64,000 nt of DNA, taken from NCBI RefSeq assembly GCF_022430545.2, contig NZ_CP092488.2, forward strand, positions 1-64,000, read 5' to 3'. Below the pieces are notes generated by a model. The model saw only the letters and a program-made list of their open reading frames with translations. It made no database searches and was not told the origin of the DNA. Within the stretch, counting starts at the first letter, position 1. Each line of letters starts with the position of its first letter. This DNA comes from Mycobacterium paraterrae (GTDB lineage Bacteria > Actinomycetota > Actinomycetes > Mycobacteriales > Mycobacteriaceae). Positions 7,788 to 16,417 of the stretch are shown here, piece after piece. A program made the translations under genes and the position numbers.

Positions 7788-8399
7788 TTAGTCGAACTCG
7801 GGGGCTTCGGTGCGGGTGCGCTTGAGCTCCCAGAAGTGCGGGTAGGCGGCGAAGGTCACCGAGGCGTCCCACAGCTTGCCGGCCTCCTCGCCGCGCGGAA
7901 TACGCGACAGCACCGGGCCGAAGAACGCGGTCCCGTTGATGTGAATCGTCGGCGTGCCGACGTCCTCGCCGACCGCGTCCATACCGGCGTGGTGGCTTTT
8001 GCGCAGCGCCTCGTCGTAGGCCTCGCTGGTGGCGGCGTCGGCCAGCTCAGCCGGCAGATCTAACTCAGCGAGCGATTGCTTGATGACCTCGTCTAGGTCC
8101 TTGTTGCCTTCGTTGTGAATTCGGGTGCCCATCGCCTTGTACAGCGGCGCGAGAATCTCGGAGCCGTGCGCTTGCTCGGCGGCGATCGCCACCCGCACCG
8201 GGCCGAACGCCTTGGCCAGCCGTTCTTTGTATTCGGCGGGCAGGTTCTCGCGGTTCTCGTTGAGCACGGCCAGGCTCATGACCTGAAAGTTCACCTGGAT
8301 GTCGCGGACCTTTTCCACTTCCAGGATCCAGCGGGAGGTGATCCACGCCCACGGGCACAGCGGGTCGAACCAGAAATCAGCAACGGACTTCTCGGACAT
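7788..8399 (-). CDS. Mycothiol-dependent DsbA-like oxidoreductase (Rv2466c family) with CPWA active site
   Basis: From the ATG at 8399 the protein has 203 residues and follows Rv2466c almost throughout: DsbA thioredoxin fold with an inserted helical domain, KSVADFWFDPLCPWAW at the N-terminus, KSHHAGMDAVGEDVGTPTIHING and FFGPVLSRIPRGEEAGKLWDASVTF near the end. Rv2466c is a mycothiol-dependent nitroreductase/disulfide enzyme with the active site Cys19-Pro-Trp-Cys22 and is the activator of the thienopyrimidine TP053. Here the motif reads C15-P-W-A18 (codon GCG), so the second, resolving cysteine is missing. The enzyme would have to work by a monothiol mechanism. An upstream start at 8441 adds residues without family similarity. 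Confidence 0.93.
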   Translation of the reverse strand: MSEKSVADFWFDPLCPWAWITSRWILEVEKVRDIQVNFQVMSLAVLNENRENLPAEYKERLAKAFGPVRVAIAAEQAHGSEILAPLYKAMGTRIHNEGNKDLDEVIKQSLAELDLPAELADAATSEAYDEALRKSHHAGMDAVGEDVGTPTIHINGTAFFGPVLSRIPRGEEAGKLWDASVTFAAYPHFWELKRTRTEAPEFD

Positions 8400-8498
8400 G
8401 CGGAATCCTCTCGTCATCGGTCGGCAAGCCGCTTGGCACAACCCTAGTCGCGGCAGTCCAATTCCCGCCGCGACGATTCATTGCATAGGTTGGACCAC

Positions 8499-11078
8499 GT
8501 GGCACTCCCCAACCTCACCCGTGACCAGGCCGTCGAACGCGCAGCACTGGTCACCGTCGACAACTACTCCATCGACCTCGACCTCACCGACGGTGCCGGC
8601 AAGCCGGGCGAAAAGACCTTCCGCTCCATCACGACCGTCACCTTCGACGCACTGCCCGGCGCCGAGACGGTCATCGACCTCGCCGCCGCGACCATCCGCA
8701 GTGCGACGCTCAACAGCCGCGACATCGACGTATCGGGCTACGACGAATCGACCGGCATCCCGCTGACCGACCTGGCCGAGCACAACGTGCTGGTGGTCGA
8801 CGCCGACTGTCGCTACTCCAACACCGGCGAGGGACTGCACCGTTTCGTCGACCCCGTGGACAGCGAGGTCTACCTGTACTCCCAATTCGAAACGGCCGAC
8901 GCCAAGCGGATGTTCGCGTGCTTCGACCAGCCCGACCTCAAAGCGACCTTCGACGTAAGGGTGAAAGCGCCCGAGCACTGGCAGGTGGTCTCCAACGGCG
9001 CCACGGTGAACGCGGTCGACGGCGTGCATACCTTCGCCACCACCCCGAAGATGAGCACCTATTTGGTCGCACTGATTGCCGGACCCTACGCGCGGTGGGA
9101 CGACGTCTATCGCGACGAGCACGGCGAGATCGCGCTCGGTCTGTTCTGCCGCGCCACCCTCGCCGAATTCATGGATCCCGAGCGGCTGTTCACCCAGACC
9201 AAGCAAGGTTTCGGCTTCTACCACAACAATTTTGGCGTCCCGTACGCGTTCGGCAAATACGACCAGTTGTTCGTGCCGGAGTTCAATGCCGGAGCGATGG
9301 AGAACGCCGGCGCGGTGACGTTCTTGGAGGACTATGTCTTCCGCAGCAAGGTGACCAGGGCGTCCTATGAGCGGCGCGCCGAGACGGTGCTGCACGAGAT
9401 GGCGCACATGTGGTTCGGCGATCTGGTCACCATGCGGTGGTGGGACGACCTGTGGCTCAACGAATCCTTCGCCACGTTCGCCTCGGTGCTGTGCCAGGCG
9501 GAGGCCACCGAATTCACCAATGCTTGGACGACGTTCGCCAACTCGGAGAAGTCCTGGGCTTACCGTCAGGACCAGTTGCCGTCGACGCACCCGGTGGCCG
9601 CGGACATCCCCGACCTGGCCGCCGTCGAGGTGAACTTCGACGGCATCACCTACGCGAAGGGCGCCAGCGTGCTCAAGCAGCTGGTCGCCTACGTCGGCCT
9701 CGAGCACTTCCTCACCGGCCTGCGCGACTACTTCCGCGCCCACGCCTTCGGCAACGCCACGTTCGACGACCTGCTCACCGCGCTGGAGAAGGCGTCGGGC
9801 CGCGACCTGTCCGACTGGGGTCGCCAGTGGCTGAAAACGACGGGCTTGAACACCCTGCGCGCCGACTTCGACGTCGACGCGGACGGCCGGTTCACCCGGT
9901 TCGCGATCGCGCAGAGCGGCGCCGCGCCCGGCGCCGGGGAAACCCGCGTGCACCGGTTGGCGGTCGGTATCTACGACGACGACGGCAGCGGAAAGCTGAC
10001 GCGCTCACACCGCGAGGAACTCGACATCGAAGGCGCAAGCACCGAAGTGACTGCGCTGGTTGGGGTTTCAGCGGGCCGGCTGGTTCTGGTCAACGACGAC
10101 GACCTGACCTACTGCTCGCTGCGGCTGGATCCCGGCTCGCTGGACACCGCGCTGGGCCGTATCGCCGACATCGCCGAGCCGCTGCCCCGCACGCTTGTGT
10201 GGTCGGCCGCCTGGGAGATGACCCGCGACGCCGAGTTACGCGCCCGCGACTTCGTGTCGCTGGTGGTCGGCGGCATCCAGGCCGAAACCGAAGTCGGCGT
10301 GGCCCAGCGGCTATTGCTGCAGGCCCAGACCGCGCTCGGCTCCTACGCCGACCCGGACTGGGCCCGCACCGAGGGTTGGCCGGAGTTCGCCGACCGTCTG
10401 CTGGAGCTCGCCCGCGGCGCGGCCGAGGGTTCCGATCACCAGCTCGCTTTCGTCAACGCGCTGTGCGCGTCGGCGCTGTCCGAGCAGCACGTGTCGGTGC
10501 TGACCGAGCTACTCGATCACGATCCGGCCGACCTGGGACTGGCGGGTCTGACCGTCGACATGGATCTGCGCTGGCGCATCGTCACGGCGCTGGCAGCCGC
10601 CGGGGTGATCGACGCCGACGGTCCGCAGACGCCCTTCATCGACGCCGAGGTCGAGCGCGACCCGACCGCCGCCGGAAAGCGAAACGGCGCCCAGGCGGCT
10701 ACGGCGCGCCCGCAAGCGGCGGTCAAGGAAGCCGCGTGGACGACGGTGACCGAAGACGACGCGCTGGCCAACATCACCGCCCGGTCGATCATCGGCGGCT
10801 TCTACGAGGCCGGCCAGGCCGAACTGCTCAAGTCCTTCACCGAGCGCTACTTCGCCGCGATACCCGGGGTGTGGCAGCGCCGCTCGAGCGAGGTCGCGCA
10901 GACCGTGGTGATCGGTTTGTACCCGTCGTGGGACATCAGCGACGAGGGCATCGCGGCCGCCGACACCTTCCTTGCCGACCCTGAGTTACCGTCGGCGCTG
11001 CGCCGGCTGGTGCTCGAGGGCCGCGCGGGCATCGAACGGTCGTTGCGGGCGCGGCGATTCGATCGCGGCGAGGCCTGA
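8499..11078 (+). CDS. pepN: Aminopeptidase N (M1 metallopeptidase)
   Basis: The start is placed at GTG 8499, giving MALPNLTRDQAVERAALVTVDNY as in M. tuberculosis PepN (Rv2467); an in-frame TTG at 8481 is less likely. The 859-residue protein has the M1 substrate motif GAMEN (PEFNAGAMENAGAVTF) and the zinc site HEMAHMWFGDLVTMRWWDDLWLNE (HExxH-x18-E). The C-terminal half is the helical ERAP1-like domain. It removes N-terminal residues from peptides in the cytoplasm; no signal peptide is visible. It is divergent from the DsbA-like gene across about 100 bp. Confidence 0.97.
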   Translation: MALPNLTRDQAVERAALVTVDNYSIDLDLTDGAGKPGEKTFRSITTVTFDALPGAETVIDLAAATIRSATLNSRDIDVSGYDESTGIPLTDLAEHNVLVVDADCRYSNTGEGLHRFVDPVDSEVYLYSQFETADAKRMFACFDQPDLKATFDVRVKAPEHWQVVSNGATVNAVDGVHTFATTPKMSTYLVALIAGPYARWDDVYRDEHGEIALGLFCRATLAEFMDPERLFTQTKQGFGFYHNNFGVPYAFGKYDQLFVPEFNAGAMENAGAVTFLEDYVFRSKVTRASYERRAETVLHEMAHMWFGDLVTMRWWDDLWLNESFATFASVLCQAEATEFTNAWTTFANSEKSWAYRQDQLPSTHPVAADIPDLAAVEVNFDGITYAKGASVLKQLVAYVGLEHFLTGLRDYFRAHAFGNATFDDLLTALEKASGRDLSDWGRQWLKTTGLNTLRADFDVDADGRFTRFAIAQSGAAPGAGETRVHRLAVGIYDDDGSGKLTRSHREELDIEGASTEVTALVGVSAGRLVLVNDDDLTYCSLRLDPGSLDTALGRIADIAEPLPRTLVWSAAWEMTRDAELRARDFVSLVVGGIQAETEVGVAQRLLLQAQTALGSYADPDWARTEGWPEFADRLLELARGAAEGSDHQLAFVNALCASALSEQHVSVLTELLDHDPADLGLAGLTVDMDLRWRIVTALAAAGVIDADGPQTPFIDAEVERDPTAAGKRNGAQAATARPQAAVKEAAWTTVTEDDALANITARSIIGGFYEAGQAELLKSFTERYFAAIPGVWQRRSSEVAQTVVIGLYPSWDISDEGIAAADTFLADPELPSALRRLVLEGRAGIERSLRARRFDRGEA

Positions 11079-11094
11079 CCCCGTCGTCAGCGTT

Positions 11095-11562
11095 TTACAC
11101 CGGCGAGATGGCGGCGCTGGTCACATTGATCGCGCTGATCAGGCCGTCGATCAGGCGGCCGTAGTTGAAGGACGTGGCCGCTGCGGCAACGCCGAGCGGC
11201 GCGGCCGACTCGGCTCCGCGGCCGCGGAGCGCCGCGCCGTAGACGATCTCGATCGCGTGCTGATCCGGCGACACGGCGATCAGCACCGCGTCGTTCGGCG
11301 TCGGCACCTTCGCAAGGATCTCGCGCGCCCGCGCGCCGGTGTCGCTGCCCAAGTCACCGATGTAGACCGCGAAGCGGGCACCCGCGGCGCGCGAGCCGTA
11401 CGTCAGCGCGTCGTCCAGGTGAACCAGGTCATCGATCGGAAACGGGTAGTGCACCGACAATTCGCCCGGCTCGGTGACTCCGGAGATGCGGCCGCTGGCC
11501 GTGATGGCCGAACCGTGCGGAAGCTCGGGATGAACCGCGGTTGCTACTTCACCACTTGCCAC
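11095..11562 (-). CDS. Conserved mycobacterial protein, Rv2468c family (TPM/DUF5130-like)
   Basis: From GTG 11562 (preceded by a GGAGGTGGAG ribosome site) the protein has 155 residues: ASGRISGVTEPGELSVHYPFPIDDLVHLDDAL, then a central alpha/beta region (ARFAVYIGDLGSD, ILAKVPTPNDAVLIAVSPDQHAIEIVYG) and a C-terminal amphipathic region. The pattern resembles TPM-type domains (YgcG/DUF5130), which is my best assignment but not a firm one; the biochemical function is unknown. No signal peptide is visible. It overlaps the end of the upstream small membrane-protein gene by 14 bases, so the two are translationally coupled, an arrangement also present around Rv2468c/Rv2468A. Confidence 0.8.
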   Translation of the reverse strand: MASGEVATAVHPELPHGSAITASGRISGVTEPGELSVHYPFPIDDLVHLDDALTYGSRAAGARFAVYIGDLGSDTGARAREILAKVPTPNDAVLIAVSPDQHAIEIVYGAALRGRGAESAAPLGVAAAATSFNYGRLIDGLISAINVTSAAISPV

Positions 11563-11767
11563 TTGCTCCACCTCCCACGCTGAACTCGGATGCGCCGTGC
11601 CCGTGGCCGACCGCTTCGTCGGTCGCGGCCCACAGGATCGGCGCATGGGTCCAGGGCTCGGACAGGTTGTAGGTCGCCGGATGCGGGCCCTTACGTGACC
11701 AGATCAGCGCCGCCAGGATCGCCACCAGCACTAACGGCACGCCCAGGAAGAGCGAGTGAATTGCCAT
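11549..11767 (-). CDS. Small single-pass membrane protein (Rv2468A-like)
   Basis: The protein has 72 residues from ATG 11767 (a GTG at 11776 adds three residues). It starts MAIHSLFLGVPLVLVAILAALIW, one hydrophobic helix at about 4-23, followed by a basic turn and the soluble tail SRKGPHPATYNLSEPWTHAPILWAATDE and a Gly-rich end. The tail's WTHAPILWAATDE motif looks conserved rather than random. The gene overlaps the start of the Rv2468c-like gene by 14 bases in another frame, which supports a real, co-translated pair. Function unknown; a small accessory subunit for its neighbour is a reasonable guess. Confidence 0.7.
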   Translation of the reverse strand: MAIHSLFLGVPLVLVAILAALIWSRKGPHPATYNLSEPWTHAPILWAATDEAVGHGHGASEFSVGGGASGKW

Positions 11768-11888
11768 GTTGTTCACGCCGGAAACCGTATCCCACCGGCG
11801 AAGCGCCGGCCACACGCCGTCAGGCGGCGAGCTAGCCCGACGGCCCGCCTCCTCAGCCCGCCGCTGCGCGGCGCGCACCGTCGGCGAG

Positions 11889-12542
11889 CTAGGCAGCGCC
11901 TTCGCCGAGGTAGCGCGCCCACGCCGGATCGAGTTCCTTGACCGTGGACAGCAGCCGCCAGTGCTGCCCCTTCGGAGGCATCGGTGCCATCCGCAGCGAC
12001 CAGCCCAACTCGGACAGCAGCCGGTCACCCTTGCGGTGATTGCAGGTCGAGCAGCACGCCACGCAGTTTTCCCACGAGTGACCGCCGCCGCGGCTACGCG
12101 GCACCACGTGGTCGACGGTGTCGGCCTTGGCTCCGCAGTACGCGCAGCAGAACCGATCGCGGTGCATCAGGGCCGCTCGGGTCATCGGCACCCGCGCCCG
12201 GTAGGGCACCCGGACGAACGTCCGCAATCGGATCACCGAGGGCACCGCGATCGACCGGGACGAGGAGTGGACGACGGGACCGGCCGGATCGTCGTGCACC
12301 ACGTCGGCCTTGCCGCAGATCAGCATGATGATCGCCCGACGCACCGGCAATGCCGTCAACGGCTCGTAGGTCGAGTTGAGGAGCAGCACCCGACGGCGAT
12401 TCCACACCGACCCGGCGTCCAGCGCCGCTGGGTGGGCGTCGACGGTGGGAAGGGAGTGCAGGGTAGAGCCAGTCGCGGGCCCGTTGAGGCCGGCCGCGGC
12501 ACCCGAACTGTGGTGGCTGCGGCGTTTTGTGCGCTGCGCCAT
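11889..12542 (-). CDS. HNH endonuclease family protein (Rv2469c)
   Basis: From ATG 12542, preceded by GGAGGACGC, the protein has 217 residues. A basic, serine-rich N-terminus (MAQRTKRRSHHSS) is followed by VLLLNSTYEPLTALPVRRAIIMLICGKADVV, the usual leader of this HNH subfamily. The nuclease core is CAYCGAKADTVDHVVPRSRGGGHSWENCVACCSTCNHRKGDR, with two zinc CxxC pairs, the DH of the catalytic beta-beta-alpha metal motif and the conserved Asn and His. Proteins of this type are common stand-alone genes in actinobacteria and their target is not established. It is divergent from glbO. Confidence 0.92.
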   Translation of the reverse strand: MAQRTKRRSHHSSGAAAGLNGPATGSTLHSLPTVDAHPAALDAGSVWNRRRVLLLNSTYEPLTALPVRRAIIMLICGKADVVHDDPAGPVVHSSSRSIAVPSVIRLRTFVRVPYRARVPMTRAALMHRDRFCCAYCGAKADTVDHVVPRSRGGGHSWENCVACCSTCNHRKGDRLLSELGWSLRMAPMPPKGQHWRLLSTVKELDPAWARYLGEGAA

Positions 12543-12692
12543 GCGTCCTCCGGTGACCAGTCCACCACGATTCGCCGACAAGCGCACGCCAAATTGGCCC
12601 GTGTTGGCTGGTCAATCCGGTGAACACCCGGTGCCGAGCTTGCACTCAAGGTTCATATGTCGCTCGGCGACCCGCTGTGACCATGGCCCACA

Positions 12693-13097
12693 ATGGAGCC
12701 GATGGAACAACCACAAGAAACCTTCTACGACGCCGTCGGCGGCGCGGAGACGTTCCGCGCGATCGTGGCGCGCTTCTACGAGCTGGTGGCCGAGGACGAG
12801 ATTCTGCTGCGCCTCTACCCCGCGGACGACCTGGCCGGGGCGGAGGAACGGCTGCGTATGTTCCTCGAGCAGTACTGGGGCGGTCCCCGAACCTACTCCG
12901 ATCAGCGCGGCCACCCCCGGCTTCGGATGCGGCACGTGCCGTTTCAGATCGGCCCGTTCGAGCGCGACGCCTGGCTGCGGTGTATGCATACCGCCGTCGC
13001 GTCGATCGACTCGGCAACGCTCGACGACGAGCATCGCAAGGCACTGCTCGACTACCTGGAAATGGCGGCACACTCCATGGTCAATTCGGCGTTCTGA
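12693..13097 (+). CDS. glbO: Truncated haemoglobin O
   Basis: A 134-residue group II truncated (2-on-2) haemoglobin, orthologue of Rv2470. ETFYDAVGGAETFRAIVARFYELVAEDEILLRLYP and FLEQYWGGPRTYSDQRGHPRLRMRHVPF contain the tyrosine-rich distal pocket and the proximal histidine helix. WLRCMHTAVASIDSATLDDEHRKALLDYLEMAAHSMVNSAF closes the fold. The second ATG at 12702 is an equally usable start. It binds oxygen and is proposed to deliver it to the respiratory chain or detoxify nitric oxide. Its stop overlaps the start of aglA by one base (TGATG), so the pair is coupled. Confidence 0.95.
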   Translation: MEPMEQPQETFYDAVGGAETFRAIVARFYELVAEDEILLRLYPADDLAGAEERLRMFLEQYWGGPRTYSDQRGHPRLRMRHVPFQIGPFERDAWLRCMHTAVASIDSATLDDEHRKALLDYLEMAAHSMVNSAF

Positions 13098-14689
13098 TGA
13101 GCACCCCTCGACACCGGCTGTGGTGGGCCGATGCGGTGTTCTACCAGGTCTACCCGCGATCGTTCGCCGACAGCAACGGTGACGGCGTCGGCGACATCGA
13201 CGGTGTGGCCGGGCAGCTGGACTACCTCGAGCTACTCGGTGTCAACGCGATCTGGTTCAGCCCAATCATGGTGTCGCCCATGGCCGATCATGGCTACGAC
13301 GTGTCCGACCCGCGCGACATCGATCCGCTGTTCGGCAGCCTGGCCGCGCTGGAACGGCTGGTCGCGTCGGCGCACCAGCGCGGCATCAAGATCACCATGG
13401 ACCTAGTACCCAACCACACCAGCTCCGCGCACCCGTGGTTCCAGGAGGCGCTGGCCGCCGAGCCGGGGAGCCCCGCACGGGACCGGTACATCTTCCGCGA
13501 TGGCCGCGGGCCCAATGGGTCTCAGCCGCCGAACAATTGGCAGTCGGTGTTCGGCGGCCCGTCCTGGACCCGCATCACCGAGTCGAACGGCAAGCCGGGT
13601 CAGTGGTATCTGCATCTCTTCGACGTCGAACAGCCGGACCTGAATTGGGACAACCCCGAGGTCTTCGACGACCTGGAGAAGACGCTGCGATTCTGGCTGG
13701 AGCGCGGCGTCGACGGCTTCCGCATCGATGTCGCGCACGGAATGGCCAAGCCACCCGGGCTTCCCGACACCGATGTCGAGATGCGGCCGAGAATGCTCAA
13801 TGACGGCGACCCCCGGTTCAACCATCCCAACGTGCATGCCATTCACCGCAATATTCGCCGGGTGATGGACGACTTCCCGGAGGCGGTGACGATCGGTGAG
13901 GTCTGGGTGTTCGACAATGCCAGCTGGGCCGAGTACGTCCGCGCGGACGAACTGCACCTGGGCTTCAATTTCAGGCTGGTCCGGGCGGCGTTCGATCTGA
14001 CCGAAATTCACGACGCGATCGAGAACACCCTGACCGCGGCGGCGCTGGAAAACGCCACGCCCACATGGACACTGGAAAACCACGACGTCGTGCGCGCGCC
14101 CACCCGCTACGGTGGCGGTGCGGTCGGACTCGACCGCGCGCGGGCCATGGCGCTGGTTGCGCTCGCGCTGCCCGGTGCGGTATTCCTCTACAACGGGCAG
14201 GAATTGGGCCTGCCGAACGTCGAGCTGCCCGACGAGGCGCTGCGCGATCCCACCTGGGAACGGTCTGGGCACACCAATCGCGGCCGCGACGGATGTCGCA
14301 TCCCGATTCCGTGGCGCGGTGAGGCTCCCCCGTTCGGATTCTCCGCCTCGACTGATACCTGGCTGCCGATACCGCCGGAATGGGAGTCGCTCACGGTAGA
14401 GAAGCAGCTGCTCAATACCGACTCGACGTTGTCGTTCTTTCAGCATGCACTCGAATTAAGGCGCAGCCGTGTTGAATTCGGGGGTGACCGCGTCGAGTGG
14501 CTCGAAGCGACCGATGACGTATTGGCGTTCGCGCGAGGCGACGACGGGTTGTGCTGTGTGCTCAACGGCGGCGAGGAGCCGATACCGCTGCCCGACGGCG
14601 AGCCGCTGCTGACGAGCGCGCCGCTGGTCGACGGGCAACTACCGACGAACGCCGCCGCGTGGGTGGTGTTGTCTGACGCCCCGAGGTAG
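13097..14689 (+). CDS. aglA: GH13 alpha-glucosidase
   Basis: The protein has 530 residues from ATG 13097, which overlaps the glbO stop. The open frame extends further upstream to 12620, but that part lies inside glbO and is not coding. GH13 signatures are all present: region I DLVPNHTS, region II GFRIDVAHG with the nucleophile Asp, region III IGEVWVF with the acid/base Glu, and region IV ENHDVVR. The N-terminus WWADAVFYQVYPRSFADSNGDGVGDIDG is typical of exo-acting alpha-glucosidases (GH13 oligo-1,6/alpha-glucosidase groups). It hydrolyses alpha-glucosides in the cytoplasm, feeding alpha-glucan or trehalose metabolism. Orthologue of Rv2471. Confidence 0.94.
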   Translation: MSTPRHRLWWADAVFYQVYPRSFADSNGDGVGDIDGVAGQLDYLELLGVNAIWFSPIMVSPMADHGYDVSDPRDIDPLFGSLAALERLVASAHQRGIKITMDLVPNHTSSAHPWFQEALAAEPGSPARDRYIFRDGRGPNGSQPPNNWQSVFGGPSWTRITESNGKPGQWYLHLFDVEQPDLNWDNPEVFDDLEKTLRFWLERGVDGFRIDVAHGMAKPPGLPDTDVEMRPRMLNDGDPRFNHPNVHAIHRNIRRVMDDFPEAVTIGEVWVFDNASWAEYVRADELHLGFNFRLVRAAFDLTEIHDAIENTLTAAALENATPTWTLENHDVVRAPTRYGGGAVGLDRARAMALVALALPGAVFLYNGQELGLPNVELPDEALRDPTWERSGHTNRGRDGCRIPIPWRGEAPPFGFSASTDTWLPIPPEWESLTVEKQLLNTDSTLSFFQHALELRRSRVEFGGDRVEWLEATDDVLAFARGDDGLCCVLNGGEEPIPLPDGEPLLTSAPLVDGQLPTNAAAWVVLSDAPR

Positions 14690-14722
14690 CGCAACGTCGC
14701 GCACATCTGGCATACATAACGC

Positions 14723-15757
14723 ATGACATACGCCTGGACGGTCATCGGCGCGGGGCCCGGAGGCATCGCCGCCGTCGGTAAGCTGCTCGATCTCGGGGTG
14801 GCCGACGAGGACATCGCGTGGGTCGACCCATCCTTTGAAGCCGGCGACCTCGGGGCGAAGTGGCGATCGGTATCGAGCAACACCAAGGTCGGCGCCTTCT
14901 TGGAATACCTCAACGGCGCCAAAGCTTTCCGGTTCTCGGAGGCGCCGCCGATGCCGCTGACCGAAATAGACCCCGAGGAGACGTGCGCTCTCGCCCTGGT
15001 CGCCGAACCGCTCCTGTGGGTCACCGAACAGCTGCGTGCGCGGGTGAGAACTTTCACCACCACGGCCACCGGATTGGTGCTGGAGAACCGCCGGTGGCGG
15101 ATCGACACCGACGAGCAGGTGCTGACGTCGAGCAACGTGATTCTTGCCGTAGGAGCGACCCCGAAAACGCTGAACTACCCGCAGCTGCAAGAGATTCCGT
15201 TGGACGTCGCACTCGACCAGGAAAAGCTCGCTGAGCAACCGTTGGAGAACGCGGTGGTTGCGGTGTTCGGCTCATCTCACTCGTCGATGATCGCGTTGCC
15301 GCATCTGCTGCGCCATCCAGTGGCGAAGGTGATCAACTTCTATCGCAGTCCCGTCAAATACGCTGTCTACCTGGACGATTGGATCTTCTACGACGACACC
15401 GGGCTCAAGGGCCGCGCAGCGGTTTGGGCTCGGGAGAACATCGACGGCGTGCTGCCGGACCGCCTCGAGCGGTGTCTGGTCGACGGCCCCGACTTCGACG
15501 CGAAGCTCGCGGAGTGCAACCTAGCGGTGTACACCGTCGGCCTGGAACGCCGGATACTGCCCGCCACACCGCAATGGGGTCAGCTTGATTACAACCCCGA
15601 CAACGGCATCCTGGCCCCCGGCCTTTTCGGGGTGGGGATCGCGTTTCCTCAGCGCGCGGTCGACCGATACGGCTACGTCGAATACCGCGTCGGCCTGAAA
15701 AAGTTCATGGACTACCTCCACGAGGTGCTGCCGTTGTGGACCCGCTACTCGACATGA
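14723..15757 (+). CDS. FAD/NAD(P)-binding oxidoreductase of unknown substrate
   Basis: The protein has 344 residues. An N-terminal dinucleotide fold has WTVIGAGPGGIAAVGKLLDLG (GxGxxG, residues 8-13). NVILAVGATPKTLNY is the second conserved FAD-family motif (GATPK type), and VVAVFGSSHSSMIALPHLL at about 186-204 resembles a second Rossmann motif for NAD(P). The order is that of flavoprotein monooxygenase or pyridine-nucleotide oxidoreductase families, but no redox-active CxxC is seen, so a disulfide reductase is unlikely. It sits where M. tuberculosis has Rv2472/Rv2473 and is not in that genome's locus as I remember it. It starts 33 bp after aglA on the same strand and may be co-transcribed. 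Function unknown. Confidence 0.75.
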   Translation: MTYAWTVIGAGPGGIAAVGKLLDLGVADEDIAWVDPSFEAGDLGAKWRSVSSNTKVGAFLEYLNGAKAFRFSEAPPMPLTEIDPEETCALALVAEPLLWVTEQLRARVRTFTTTATGLVLENRRWRIDTDEQVLTSSNVILAVGATPKTLNYPQLQEIPLDVALDQEKLAEQPLENAVVAVFGSSHSSMIALPHLLRHPVAKVINFYRSPVKYAVYLDDWIFYDDTGLKGRAAVWARENIDGVLPDRLERCLVDGPDFDAKLAECNLAVYTVGLERRILPATPQWGQLDYNPDNGILAPGLFGVGIAFPQRAVDRYGYVEYRVGLKKFMDYLHEVLPLWTRYST

Positions 15758-15758
15758 T

Positions 15759-16406
15759 TCAACGCAGGACCACCGCCGGGTCGCCGCGCCGCCGGTACAC
15801 CGAACCGAAGCGCGCGTCGATGCGTAACCAGGCCCGTAGCACGCGCACCCTGACGATCTCGTCGGAGCCGACAGAGTCTGCGTCGGAAGGCAGGAATCCC
15901 ATTGCCGTCAAGGCGAATACGCACCGCAAGGGGACGCCGACAGAGTTGCCGCCGGCGCTGACGTGCACCACCTCCTGGTCGAGCAGCGACACGGGTGGAC
16001 CCTGAGAGCTGCCGTGCTCCTTGGCCAGCTGCGATCCCCGCTGCGCCAGATCTAACATCAGCCGGGCGGGCACGTCGTCGAGATGGGTGAACCCCGAATC
16101 CGGCGGCAGCGCACCGCGCCAGGCCGAATCCATCGGAAACCCCGGATCGACGTAGCCGGAATCGTCGGCAGCGGTCAGTCCGCGCGCCAGTTCGTCGGCG
16201 CCGACCGACAAGTCGTCCGGTCGCACGACACCGCTCACCACCCGACTGGCTAGCACGTCCAACCCTGTTGCAGCCCATGCGGTGAAGTGCCCGGGTGGTC
16301 GGGTACGCAACCGGATGACCGCGGCGGCGTCCAGCCGCGCCGCCCGCTCGACGAACGCGGCCAGGTCGGCGCGGTGGGCGGCGACGGAGTCGGGACCCAG
16401 CCACAC
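15759..16406 (-). CDS. Conserved mycobacterial protein of unknown function (Rv2474c family)
   Basis: From GTG 16406 the protein has 215 residues (MWLGPDSVAAHRADLAAFVERAARLDAAAVIRLR ...), matching Rv2474c in length. DSGYVDPGFPMDSAWRGALPPDSGFTHLDDVPARLMLDLAQRG and the C-terminal AWLRIDARFGSVYRRRGDPAVVLR are recognisable conserved blocks. No known catalytic motif, signal or membrane segment can be seen. It follows the thioesterase gene by 11 bp and is probably the last gene of the gdh-Rv2475c-Rv2474c transcript. It converges with the flavoprotein gene with one base between the stops. Confidence 0.85.
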   Translation of the reverse strand: MWLGPDSVAAHRADLAAFVERAARLDAAAVIRLRTRPPGHFTAWAATGLDVLASRVVSGVVRPDDLSVGADELARGLTAADDSGYVDPGFPMDSAWRGALPPDSGFTHLDDVPARLMLDLAQRGSQLAKEHGSSQGPPVSLLDQEVVHVSAGGNSVGVPLRCVFALTAMGFLPSDADSVGSDEIVRVRVLRAWLRIDARFGSVYRRRGDPAVVLR

Positions 16407-16417
16407 GCCCCGGTCGG

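Noticed and set aside
8478..9953. A 491-codon minus-strand open frame inside pepN
   Set aside because: It is the antisense shadow of the real M1 peptidase, Arg/Val/Gly-rich with no recognisable domain; GC-rich codon bias creates such frames.
12620..13096. N-terminal extension of aglA upstream of 13097
   Set aside because: The extra codons lie fully inside glbO in another frame, and the GH13 protein is complete from MSTPRHRLWW.
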